Source: UBA7692 sp964552715
Lineage (GTDB): Bacteria; Bacteroidota; Bacteroidia; Chitinophagales; LD1
Direction of reading: 5' to 3'
Assembly: GCA_964552715.1 (NCBI GenBank)
Contig: CAZKHZ010000079.1
Location: 1 to 15,274 of the forward strand
DNA length: 15,274 bases
Positions within the stretch are counted from its first letter, which is position 1, and the number at the start of each line of letters is the position of its first letter. Of this stretch, positions 7,694 to 14,670 are shown piece after piece. A model generated the notes under the pieces. It searched no databases, was not told where the DNA came from, and saw nothing but the letters and a program-made list of their open reading frames with translations. Both the position numbers and the translations under genes were made by a program.

Positions 7694-7723
7694 CGTCATA
7701 CACGTGTTTTAATCTAAAATCCC

Positions 7724-8122
7724 CTACACGCTCTCCGTTTCCTTTAAAGTAATTTCATCATTCACATATTTGGAAGGGCATTTCATCAAAATTTCGCTTG
7801 CACGAAATTGGCCGTCATTCATTTTGCCTTTCACCACCAATTGCTCGCTGCGTTCAAAGTCCTGCGGCTTGGCACCTTTATAAACTACCACTTGCTCATT
7901 GCCTTCGCGGTCATACATCGTAAATTTAAAAAAGTTTGGATCGGTCATCGGGTCGTAAATCAAAGGCTGATCTTTCGCCAAAAAGCCCGCAACATTCACT
8001 GCTCTCGGGTTTTCCTTGGCTTGTTTAAAATTGGAATAGGTTGTGTAATCACCGGTCATGGCAATAATTACGCCCACAGCCACAGCTATGATGAGTAATA
8101 ATATAATGTGAGATTTTTTCAT
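7724..8122 (-). CDS. ccmE: Cytochrome c maturation heme chaperone CcmE, CxxxY type
   Basis: This 132-residue protein is the periplasmic heme chaperone of System I, which carries heme from CcmC to CcmF. An N-terminal anchor helix (residues 5-22) precedes an OB-fold beta-barrel with the sequences VNVAGFLAKDQPL, FKFTMYDREGNEQVVVYKG and LVVKGKMNDGQFRASEILMK. The heme-attachment site reads C115-PSK-Y119 (codons 7778-7780 and 7766-7768) in place of the HxxxY of proteobacterial CcmE. Cys variants (CxxxY) are known from other lineages, including archaea and Desulfovibrio, so this is a recognised subtype and not damage. The C-terminal tail is short (VNDEITLKETESV). The 52-bp element upstream (8137-8188) probably supplies the promoter, leaving a leader of about a dozen bases. 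Confidence 0.92.
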   Translation of the reverse strand: MKKSHIILLLIIAVAVGVIIAMTGDYTTYSNFKQAKENPRAVNVAGFLAKDQPLIYDPMTDPNFFKFTMYDREGNEQVVVYKGAKPQDFERSEQLVVKGKMNDGQFRASEILMKCPSKYVNDEITLKETESV

Positions 8123-8136
8123 TGTTGAAAATTACA

Positions 8137-8188
8137 GCAGCGAATGTAACAACGGAAAATCTGCTAAAGAGTTTTTTGGGAAAAATTT
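8137..8188 (-). promoter_or_regulatory. Upstream element of ccmE, second copy of the element before ccmF
   Basis: On the minus strand this block carries the same TTTCCCAAAAAAC, TTTCCGTTG and TACATTCGC segments as the ccmF copy, at identical spacing. The divergent stretch in the middle (about 12 positions) has the same length in both copies. TACATTCG (8141-8148) is the likely -7 box, and the element ends 14 bases before the ccmE ATG. Length conservation with a variable middle suggests protein-binding sites at fixed distances more than a recent duplication. Confidence 0.55.
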
Positions 8189-8217
8189 ACGAGAAAAGGC
8201 AGGTTTGCCCGTTTGCT

Positions 8218-8544
8218 TCAAATAGAAACCATTATCACACCCACCGTAATCACAAAAACACCCGCAATTCTAAGTGCTGTAATTTGCTCGTGAAAGTAAA
8301 AGTGTGCCACAAGTGTTAATCCCACAATTGTGAGCGAAAAGAAAATCGCACTCGCCACATGCAGCGAAATGTGTTTCAAACTTTCGGTAAATAAAATTGA
8401 ATTGATAAGTCCGAAAACCAAACCTATTCCAAGGAAGCCCCATTTTTTCACAGGCTGTTTATCATAAATGGCAGAAAAGTTGAAGCCAACATTGGTTAGA
8501 ATGTTGGCAATAATTGCGGTGTAAAGCAATACGTATTTCAGCAT
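8218..8544 (-). CDS. SMR/EamA-like four-helix membrane protein lacking the SMR glutamate
   Basis: The 108-residue protein has four hydrophobic helices (about 2-22, 35-51, 59-80 and 87-107) and aligns along its length with small multidrug resistance proteins such as EmrE: SLKHISLHVASAIFFSLTIV parallels the EmrE helix 3 region, and the C-terminal GVFVITVGVIMV matches helix 4. Position 14, the essential proton- and substrate-binding Glu of EmrE, is Asn here (codon 8503-8505) in an ungapped alignment of helix 1 (AIIAN against AILAE). Proton-coupled drug export is therefore unlikely; a lipid- or sugar-lipid-handling SMR relative (ArnE/F type) or one half of a heterodimer is possible. The ATG lies 6 bases after the stop of the MpaB-like gene, suggesting co-transcription. 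Confidence 0.7.
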   Translation of the reverse strand: MLKYVLLYTAIIANILTNVGFNFSAIYDKQPVKKWGFLGIGLVFGLINSILFTESLKHISLHVASAIFFSLTIVGLTLVAHFYFHEQITALRIAGVFVITVGVIMVSI

Positions 8545-8550
8545 AAATTT

Positions 8551-9435
8551 TTATTTGGAATCGGTTGTGGCGGCTTTTGCAAACGGCCCAACTTTTTCAA
8601 TTTTATAATGATTGTAATCGGTGTTGAATGTATCAATAATACTTCTGTCGCTAGGGTCAGGCATTATTCGTACCCACAATTTTAAATAGGCAAATAAATA
8701 CGCGCGTACTGAAAAGCGATAAAACAATGACGGCTTGGGTAACTTTAGGGTCTCCAGCAAAAAATCATCGAACAAACTGAAATAAACATTTCTGCCTATT
8801 TGTTTCATAAATGGCGGATACCAACGCGCAGCAAATTCATCGGCTAATGCTTCCGCAATATTGTGCCCTGCTTCGCTGTAAGCAAAGTTTTGCTTTTCAA
8901 ATTCTGCGTAGAATGTAAACATCTGATTTTCATCCTGCGGCACATCTTTTACGAGTAGCAATTCACTCATCATCTTCCAGAAAAGATAAATCGCGCGGGT
9001 TTCTTTTTTGTCAAAAATATTACTGCCTGTAAGGAAAGTACTCATGCGAATCGGTTCGCACATCAATGTTGCTAACGTATAAAGATTCTGTTCGTTGCTT
9101 ATCGGAAAGTGACTATGAATGCTATTGAGTTGCGCTGCAATTTGCCTGCCATGTTCGTTGTTACCGTGTTTAAAAAATTCACCAAAAAACAGTAATGTAT
9201 CATTGTTGCGTTTGCGCGTATTGGTAATGATAGCCCCTTTGCCACCTCTGTAAAGAACTTCCGCAATTGACGGCACCGCAGCCTGCTTGGCAAATGCCAC
9301 CGAAAAAAGTGAATGTGTAAAAATCGGAGTGGCATAACGTACTTCAAAAGCCAAGTGATTGATTTCAACAAAATCAACTTCTGTATTCAGTTCGGCAATT
9401 CTTTTGCGCGCCCAATATGGCTGTAGAAAATTCAT
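8551..9435 (-). CDS. MpaB/DUF2236-like oxygenase family protein
   Basis: This 294-residue protein is predicted to be soluble or peripheral. Its central part matches the MpaB / latex-clearing-protein (DUF2236) pattern: TRKRNNDTLLFFGEF (72-86), then a His-containing segment IHSHFPISNEQNLYTLATL (106-124) followed by EPIRMSTF. In that superfamily a conserved Arg and His surround a b-type heme, and members cleave or oxidise isoprenoid or other hydrophobic chains. Which residues hold heme here is inferred. The C-terminal half has aromatic helices (SLFYRFSVRAYLFAYLKL) that may sit on the membrane. It appears to be the first gene of a two-gene unit with the SMR-like gene. No dedicated substrate gene lies nearby, so the reaction is unknown. 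Confidence 0.6.
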   Translation of the reverse strand: MNFLQPYWARKRIAELNTEVDFVEINHLAFEVRYATPIFTHSLFSVAFAKQAAVPSIAEVLYRGGKGAIITNTRKRNNDTLLFFGEFFKHGNNEHGRQIAAQLNSIHSHFPISNEQNLYTLATLMCEPIRMSTFLTGSNIFDKKETRAIYLFWKMMSELLLVKDVPQDENQMFTFYAEFEKQNFAYSEAGHNIAEALADEFAARWYPPFMKQIGRNVYFSLFDDFLLETLKLPKPSLFYRFSVRAYLFAYLKLWVRIMPDPSDRSIIDTFNTDYNHYKIEKVGPFAKAATTDSK

Positions 9436-9492
9436 ATTAATTCATGCACTCGACACAATAAAGCTATGATAATTTTAATGGTTATGCAGTTT

Positions 9493-9687
9493 CTAAGGTT
9501 TGTACTTCAGTTTGGCTAATGCTTTTAAAAATTGCATCCAACCCGAAGGCTTTTTGCCATAAATGCGCGCTAACCTTTTTTGATAGGGTTTTTGCTTTAC
9601 AAACGATTTAAAGTTTGGAGAAGAAGAATGCCTGATAGTTTTTTCAGCTATTGTTTTTCCGTCTTCATCTATAATGTTGAGTTGCAC
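9493..9687 (-). CDS. Small basic protein of unknown function, GTG start
   Basis: The frame encodes 64 residues from a GTG at 9685-9687; no ATG lies in frame nearby. The product is strongly basic, with a hairpin-like start (VQLNIIDEDGKTIAEKTI if Val is read) and a Lys/Arg-rich second half (SFVKQKPYQKRLARIYGKK, ending in KALAKLKYKP). It has no signal peptide or membrane segment, and I do not recognise a family. The frame stays open upstream of the GTG, so the start is uncertain. Whether it is a real gene is moderately likely from codon choice and position in a run of minus-strand genes. Confidence 0.4.
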   Translation of the reverse strand: MQLNIIDEDGKTIAEKTIRHSSSPNFKSFVKQKPYQKRLARIYGKKPSGWMQFLKALAKLKYKP

Positions 9688-9712
9688 GAAATTCGTGGTT
9701 TGTTGAGTGCAA
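9682..9712. repeat. Overlapping inverted repeats at the start of the small basic gene
   Basis: CACGAAATTCGTG (9685-9697) is a 13-base palindrome with 6-base arms, and TTGCAC (9682-9687) pairs with GTGCAA (9707-9712). The two structures share bases and cannot form at once. They cover the proposed GTG start, so they could be an operator or could hide the start in RNA. Confidence 0.4.
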
Positions 9713-9816
9713 AAAATTGAAAGAAAAGAAAAGAAAAAGCGTACACATTTTCATCCAAAAAAGAAAAAAGGAAATCAGCGAACTGAATAGGAAATACAAT
9801 AGGACGAAATTGCTAT

Positions 9817-10014
9817 TTACTGCAAACCACACTTGGTTGTTTTCTTTAAAATTTGTCTGTCTTCTTCAATGCTTTCGCAGGTTTGCCCAGCTACTTTTTT
9901 TGAAGAGTATTTCACATCTCTCACATATCCATCGGTACAAGAACACCTGAATTGAGTACATGATTGAACAGTAAAGAATAATGAGAGGGAAAGTAAAAAA
10001 GTGAGTGCGCGCAT
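9817..10014 (-). CDS. Very small Cys-rich lipoprotein
   Basis: The 65-residue product begins with a lipoprotein signal peptide (MRALTFLLSLSLFFTVQSC) ending at Cys19; Gln at -2 is slightly unusual for a lipobox. The mature part has only 47 residues and contains four more Cys (24, 26, 46 and 62) in CSCTDGY, QTCESIEED and KCG settings, enough for two disulfides in the periplasm or at the surface. The ATG lies 2 bases after the stop of the lipocalin-like gene, so the pair is almost certainly co-translated. I do not recognise a named family. Confidence 0.65.
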   Translation of the reverse strand: MRALTFLLSLSLFFTVQSCTQFRCSCTDGYVRDVKYSSKKVAGQTCESIEEDRQILKKTTKCGLQ

Positions 10015-10016
10015 CC

Positions 10017-10400
10017 TTATTTTTCAATGAATTGAAATTGTTCGTTTCCTTTTTCGAGGGTCATAGATTTGCGCTCCATTTTTACAATGTTGAACATGCG
10101 CACTTTGTTTTCAGGGTCAATCATTTGCAGGTCTTTGCTACTGTTAATCAATTGCCATTCGCCAGTTACTTTTTTGTAAACAAGACCATTGATGGTATAA
10201 GTTTCGGTAAAAATATTATTCTCTGCAATGTCTAATCTGTAGTCGGCTTTATCAGCTTTGAATTGGTTGGTTTGATCCTTGCTGTCTTTAATGTAACTGT
10301 TCACTGTGTATGTGCCTACCAACTTCTTAATGAACTGATCTTTGTTACAACCTGTTGAAAAAGCAACAACTGCTAAAAGGATAACTACAATGTTTTTCAT
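10017..10400 (-). CDS. Lipocalin-like lipoprotein
   Basis: The 127-residue protein has a clear lipoprotein signal (MKNIVVILLAVVAFSTGC, lipid-attached Cys18) followed by NKDQ, an acidic/polar start that in Bacteroidota can route lipoproteins to the cell surface. The mature part is rich in beta strands: LVGTYTVNSYIKD, DYRLDIAENNIFTETYTING, VTGEWQLINSSKDLQMID and RMFNIVKMERKSMTLEKG. This matches the small lipocalin-like (DUF5004-type) lipoproteins common in the phylum. It lies between the asparaginase (17 bases upstream) and the Cys-rich lipoprotein (2 bases downstream), suggesting one transcript. The ligand is unknown. Confidence 0.7.
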   Translation of the reverse strand: MKNIVVILLAVVAFSTGCNKDQFIKKLVGTYTVNSYIKDSKDQTNQFKADKADYRLDIAENNIFTETYTINGLVYKKVTGEWQLINSSKDLQMIDPENKVRMFNIVKMERKSMTLEKGNEQFQFIEK

Positions 10401-10417
10401 TTCTTGTTTATTTAATT

Positions 10418-10912
10418 TTAATCGTTTAGTACGTCTTCAAAAATACCCGAACTTCTGTTTTTACGAACATTTTTCCATAAAAAATATTTTCCCTGCATTG
10501 CTACATACACACCATGTGGAAGTGTTTGCACAAATGCTAATGCACTGCCAAGATTAAAAAGTCCGTCACTACTGCCAAACTTTATCGGTATCAATGCGCC
10601 TGTAAGAATAATAGTTTTTTTGAGTTGTGCCTCACCCAAAACTTTTGCGGTGGTTTCCATAGTGTCTGTGCCGTGCGTGATAATGATTTGTTCTTCGGTT
10701 GATTTTACACAGTAATTCAAAATCATTTGACGGTCTTCGTCAGTCATATCCAAGCTGTCAATCATCATAATGGTTCGCACTTCTATATCTAATTTACACC
10801 TGCCCAGCTCAATCAATTCAGGTAAATGTGTGTTTTTGAAATACAGCCTTCCGTTAATTTCGTCATACTCTTTATCGAAGGTGCCGCCTGTTACAAGAAT
10901 TTTTATAGCCAT
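10418..10912 (-). CDS. Single-domain asparaginase-like protein
   Basis: The 164-residue protein corresponds to the N-terminal, catalytic domain of L-asparaginases only; the usual enzymes have ~330 residues in two domains. The active-site elements are present: TGGTFD with Thr11, a DSLDM segment at 52-56, HGTDTM with Thr82-Asp83, the ILTGALIPIKFGSSDGLFNL segment (102-121), and a VRK with Lys151 at the position of the catalytic Lys. The sequence ends at VLND just after this, with a clean stop and no downstream remnant, so it is not a recent truncation. Free-standing asparaginase domains of this size exist in Bacteroidota and other bacteria. Because the second domain normally completes the neighbouring site in the oligomer, the activity could differ from amide hydrolysis of Asn. 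Confidence 0.8.
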   Translation of the reverse strand: MAIKILVTGGTFDKEYDEINGRLYFKNTHLPELIELGRCKLDIEVRTIMMIDSLDMTDEDRQMILNYCVKSTEEQIIITHGTDTMETTAKVLGEAQLKKTIILTGALIPIKFGSSDGLFNLGSALAFVQTLPHGVYVAMQGKYFLWKNVRKNRSSGIFEDVLND

Positions 10913-11011
10913 AAATTTTGATATTGGATGCGAATGAAATTAATTCAAACACAAGTGCAAGAAGCAGTTTCATACATTATGTTCAAAAAAAACTATAGAC
11001 TTTTTTATTCC

Positions 11012-11031
11012 TTCGCCAATGTTCGCCAATG
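11012..11031 (+). repeat. 10-bp tandem duplication at the glycosyltransferase start
   Basis: TTCGCCAATG occurs twice in direct succession, and the second copy supplies the ATG of the glycosyltransferase. The first copy makes an additional ATG (11019) that opens a 10-codon frame ending at 11051, overlapping the true start. Confidence 0.8.
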
Positions 11032-12636
11032 ATTTCAAACCGTGTTTTTAATTTTTTACTCTTTTTACTTGCCGTAGCGCATTTGCTTGGTTTTGCCATT
11101 GACGTAATTGAAGTGGACAGTGCGCAACTGGCACAGATAAGCCGCGAAATGTTGCTTTCGGGCAATCCCTTTCAACTAACTTTTCTCGGAGAGCCATATT
11201 TAGATAAACCGCATTTGTTATTTTGGACTAGTGCATTAAGCATGAAGATATTTGGTGTCGGCAGTATGGCTTACAAACTACCCTCATTACTTTTTGCGGC
11301 ACTGTGTATTTTTTCTGTATATCGTTTTTCAAAATTGTTTTATGACGAAGCAACCTCTAAACTTGCTGTATTAATTGCTGCATCACATCAGGCAATGTTT
11401 ATTGCAACAAATGATGTTAGAGCAGATACCATTTTAATGGGTACAGTCATGTTTAGTTTATGGCAATTGGCTGCATTGTATCAATCTGGTAAATTCAAAC
11501 ATCTTTTTTATGCAAGTATGGGCGTTGCGTTTGCTATGATGGCTAAAGGTCCTATTGGTTTTGTGTTGCCGATATTTGCATTTATACCTGCATTATTGAT
11601 TTCGGGTGAATGGAGAAAGTTAGTCTCGGTAAAATGGATTGTTGGTGTTACTGTAGTTGCAATTTTCTTAGTTCCGATATGTTTGGCACATTACTTTCAG
11701 TTTGGTTTAGAGGGCTTGAAATTTTATTTCTGGACACAAAGCTTCGGACGAATTACAGGCGAAAGTTCTTGGCGTAATAATCCTGATATGTTTTTTGTGG
11801 TACACACAACTTTGTGGGCTTTTTTGCCCTACAGTTTGTTTCTGCTTCATGGGATTTTAAAAACTGGTGGTGATATTTTAAACGGGCGCGTTGTGCCTGA
11901 GTTGTTTTCTTTTTTTGGGCTAGTATTGACTCTGTTTGCACTATCGCGTTCCAACTATCAGTTACCGCATTATTTTTATGTTGCATACCCGCTTGGAGCA
12001 GTTGTTGCCGCTTATTCCTTTAGACAACTTTTAGAAAAAAATAATTCATGGTGGAAGTATATTCAGTACTTGATTATTTCACTTGGTTTGTTGCTGCCTA
12101 TTTTGATTATTTTCTATGTTTTTCCGGCTTCAATACTTATAAAAAGTTTATTTGTTGTAACAGCGATAGTTCTAGTCACATACTTTTCTGTAAATAAGAA
12201 TGTAGTTATAAGCACTGTTGTAACTTTTGCGTTTTTGAATATCTGCCTAAGCACAGTTTTCTACCCTCAACTTTTAAAATACCAATCTAACTCAGTAATT
12301 GGGAAGTATTTGCAGCAGCATTGTGTAGTTGAAAAAAGTATTACAGTTTTTGATTCGTGGAGAGTTTATGCGCTTTCATTTCATGCTGAAATCATTCCTT
12401 TTTGTACAAACGATTACGATGTACTAAAACAACGCATCGGCAATAAAAGTCATTTTATAGTCTGCAAACCAGAATTGCTGAGTCAACTTAATGGTGATTA
12501 TAAAACAAGCGTAATACTTGAGGTAGATGATTTTCCAATTTCTCAGCTAACTACAACATTCCTTAATCCTAATACGAGGGCAAAGGCATTGCAAAAAGTT
12601 TATTTGGTAGAAGTAATTGCGCAGATTCAAAAGTAG
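11029..12636 (+). CDS. GT39/ArnT-like membrane glycosyltransferase
   Basis: This 535-residue polytopic protein probably transfers a sugar from a polyprenyl-phosphate donor to a lipid or protein acceptor on the outer face of the inner membrane. The N-terminal helix leads into VIEVDSAQLAQISREMLLSG (26-45), which contains the acidic catalytic Asp30 of the GT-C PMT/ArnT fold. It is followed by GEPYLDKPHLLFWTSAL (54-70) and NDVRADT (128-134), both typical of the ArnT-like group. About eleven to twelve hydrophobic helices run to residue ~410, then a soluble C-terminal region of about 120 residues. The start at 11029 gives a normal membrane-insertion sequence. The gene is divergent from the asparaginase (116-bp gap) and convergent with the T9SS cargo gene. 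The acceptor is unknown. Confidence 0.85.
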   Translation: MISNRVFNFLLFLLAVAHLLGFAIDVIEVDSAQLAQISREMLLSGNPFQLTFLGEPYLDKPHLLFWTSALSMKIFGVGSMAYKLPSLLFAALCIFSVYRFSKLFYDEATSKLAVLIAASHQAMFIATNDVRADTILMGTVMFSLWQLAALYQSGKFKHLFYASMGVAFAMMAKGPIGFVLPIFAFIPALLISGEWRKLVSVKWIVGVTVVAIFLVPICLAHYFQFGLEGLKFYFWTQSFGRITGESSWRNNPDMFFVVHTTLWAFLPYSLFLLHGILKTGGDILNGRVVPELFSFFGLVLTLFALSRSNYQLPHYFYVAYPLGAVVAAYSFRQLLEKNNSWWKYIQYLIISLGLLLPILIIFYVFPASILIKSLFVVTAIVLVTYFSVNKNVVISTVVTFAFLNICLSTVFYPQLLKYQSNSVIGKYLQQHCVVEKSITVFDSWRVYALSFHAEIIPFCTNDYDVLKQRIGNKSHFIVCKPELLSQLNGDYKTSVILEVDDFPISQLTTTFLNPNTRAKALQKVYLVEVIAQIQK

Positions 12637-12637
12637 T

Positions 12638-12679
12638 ATCTAAGGATGCTTGCTTTAGATTGCTGAAAATTATTTCAGC
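12638..12679. terminator. Two adjacent hairpins between convergent genes, possible bidirectional terminator
   Basis: ATCTAA (12638-12643) pairs with TTAGAT (12655-12660), and GCTGAAA (12662-12668) pairs perfectly with TTTCAGC (12673-12679) around a 4-base loop. They begin just after the glycosyltransferase stop and overlap the stop codon of the T9SS cargo gene. Neither is followed by a strong T run, so termination is a guess based on place. Confidence 0.35.
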
Positions 12680-14670
12680 GATATTTTGCTTACCGCTCGT
12701 TTGCCTTCGCCTTCTATCACTACAAAATATAAACCTTCCGCCCAATTAGATTTTATGTTTTTTACCTCTGCTTCATTAACCAATATTGTTTCTTTGAATA
12801 CTTGTTGCCCCATTGCATTGATAACTTTTACGTCAACATTTTTACCTGCAAAATCACTTAAGTTTATGTTGAATTCACCTTTTGCAGGATTTGGATAAAC
12901 CGTCAGTTTTGCAAGTTCAATTTCATTGATAGAAGTTTCAATTACGCTGTCTCTATTCCATGTATATTCTAAGGTATTATTATCCACCAACACTTTTGCG
13001 TAGTAGTTGTGTTGCCATGGCGAAACAGTTGTGTCCAACGACCAACTATCTGCAAACTGACTTTGCTGAATTACCGTTTCAAACGTATTGAAGTTTGCGT
13101 ACATTGAAGAGTCGCCCACAACAATTACCCAAGTTTGGCCTTTTGGATTTGGGCAGGCGCGCACACTGTCAATTTCATCAATGCAGGCTCTGCGCACGGC
13201 AACATAACTTTCATCTTGTCGCCCGAGTATCCAATTGCTGCTGTTGCGCACTTCATCAAAATCTGAGTCCTTAAAATATAAAGACACCTCAGGATTTTTA
13301 TAAGTAAATATTGCCGGAACATTCTCTTGTCTGTACATCAACATGGCAACATTTTTCTTTTGTGTGATATATGGAAGATGTTCGTTTGAATTTGCAGAAG
13401 TGCGTTTATTCCAGTCTTTATTTATCTTACCAGAAGCTGTAATTACAGGGGTTGTGCCAATGGTTGCTACACATGGGAATTGCTGATAACCCAATTTGCC
13501 TTTCCAAAAGTCTTGTACCGAAGAAAGCACTACACCATTTCTTTTAAATACTGCAACATCCTGACCGCAAATCACAGAGCTTTTTGAAGCATAACTTGCG
13601 TATTCTGCTAAAACTGGAGCATCGTTTGCACTAAAACCCGAAAACTGTTTAAAATCAACAAAGTCAACATGATTCCAAAGGTTGGAATCACGAATCATTA
13701 CAACAGATTCATACGCAACAAAAGGATGGAAATAAGTACCTGCACTCCATTGGAATATTATTTTGTCAACCTGCGCCATGTCTTTATGAATGGATGGAAG
13801 ACTATCTATAGGATGCCCGATACGGTGAATGGTATCTAATCTAGCCCTCCAAGAATCAGTAATACTATCTGTAAAAATACTAGAGCTTGCCAAAAAGCCC
13901 CCTGCATGTGAGGCTGCTGTTGGAGCTTGCCCCATACCCGTAAGCAGGTAAATTAGGTTATTATGGTTTTGGTTGTATGGAGTAAGGTATTTGCTGTAGT
14001 AATTTCTTCCAGCAGAAGGATAAAAAACCCCTTTGTCATTAGTAAGCAACAACAAGTCATTCATCAATCTAACAGATGCCTGCGTGGCAAGACTTTTAAT
14101 TTCAGCATCCTGTGAAAAGTCAGCAAGGTTCAACAAACCAGATAGACAATAAGGGGCATATACAGAAGAGAAAAACTCATAGAAGCCATACTTTACTTTA
14201 AGTTTTAGATAATGGCGCAAACGGTTATCCAAATTTGCATCAATCATTTTGCCATACTTTTCGTGAAGCAACCAATCGCTAGACATCCACATAATCATGT
14301 GATTTTCTGACCAATAACCATATAGCCATTGATCTTTTCTTAGCCAAAATGGAATGCTGTCTAAAGCTGGAAGAATTTGTGCATCATAAGTTCCATTAGG
14401 CGTAAGGCAGAGAATGCGAATCAACTTTACAATATCAAAATCGACTGTGCTTCTTGTAGGCAGCCCATTTATTAGAGTAGTCAAAGCTGTTTGATTTACT
14501 GGCACATTCATGTATGCTTGAATGGTGATGGCATCGTTTGAGAAATTAGTCAAGGCATTGTTTATGTAATCGGTTCGCCTTTGCTCATAGGTTGCGTTGC
14601 TGGCAAATAAACTATTAGTAACACACAATATTGAAAACAACAACAGCGCTTTTGTATAGTATTTAAGCAT
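12670..14670 (-). CDS. Exported protein with T9SS type A sorting domain, central domain unrecognised
   Basis: This 666-residue protein has a signal peptide (MLKYYTKALLLFSILCVTNSLFA) and a C-terminal T9SS sorting domain over its last ~78 residues (LTVYPNPAKGEFNINL, VKVINAMGQQVF, GLYFVVIEGEGK, ending in SKISLK). It is therefore secreted across the outer membrane and probably anchored at the surface. The first ~250 mature residues are helical with conserved-looking WSENHMIMWMSSDWLLHEKYG (starting ~120) and GFYEFFSSVYAPYCLSGLLN segments, which recall (alpha/alpha) toroid enzymes acting on polysaccharides. The following ~300 residues look beta-rich, as in toroid plus beta-sandwich lyases, but I cannot name a family. 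An ATG at 14712 would add 14 residues before the signal peptide; 14670 gives a normal signal sequence. Enzyme activity is a hypothesis. Confidence 0.8.
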   Translation of the reverse strand: MLKYYTKALLLFSILCVTNSLFASNATYEQRRTDYINNALTNFSNDAITIQAYMNVPVNQTALTTLINGLPTRSTVDFDIVKLIRILCLTPNGTYDAQILPALDSIPFWLRKDQWLYGYWSENHMIMWMSSDWLLHEKYGKMIDANLDNRLRHYLKLKVKYGFYEFFSSVYAPYCLSGLLNLADFSQDAEIKSLATQASVRLMNDLLLLTNDKGVFYPSAGRNYYSKYLTPYNQNHNNLIYLLTGMGQAPTAASHAGGFLASSSIFTDSITDSWRARLDTIHRIGHPIDSLPSIHKDMAQVDKIIFQWSAGTYFHPFVAYESVVMIRDSNLWNHVDFVDFKQFSGFSANDAPVLAEYASYASKSSVICGQDVAVFKRNGVVLSSVQDFWKGKLGYQQFPCVATIGTTPVITASGKINKDWNKRTSANSNEHLPYITQKKNVAMLMYRQENVPAIFTYKNPEVSLYFKDSDFDEVRNSSNWILGRQDESYVAVRRACIDEIDSVRACPNPKGQTWVIVVGDSSMYANFNTFETVIQQSQFADSWSLDTTVSPWQHNYYAKVLVDNNTLEYTWNRDSVIETSINEIELAKLTVYPNPAKGEFNINLSDFAGKNVDVKVINAMGQQVFKETILVNEAEVKNIKSNWAEGLYFVVIEGEGKRAVSKISLK

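Noticed and set aside
9717..9950. Plus-strand 77-codon open frame
   Set aside because: It is Lys-rich antisense of an A/T-rich spacer and overlaps the Cys-rich lipoprotein gene, which has a clear signal peptide.
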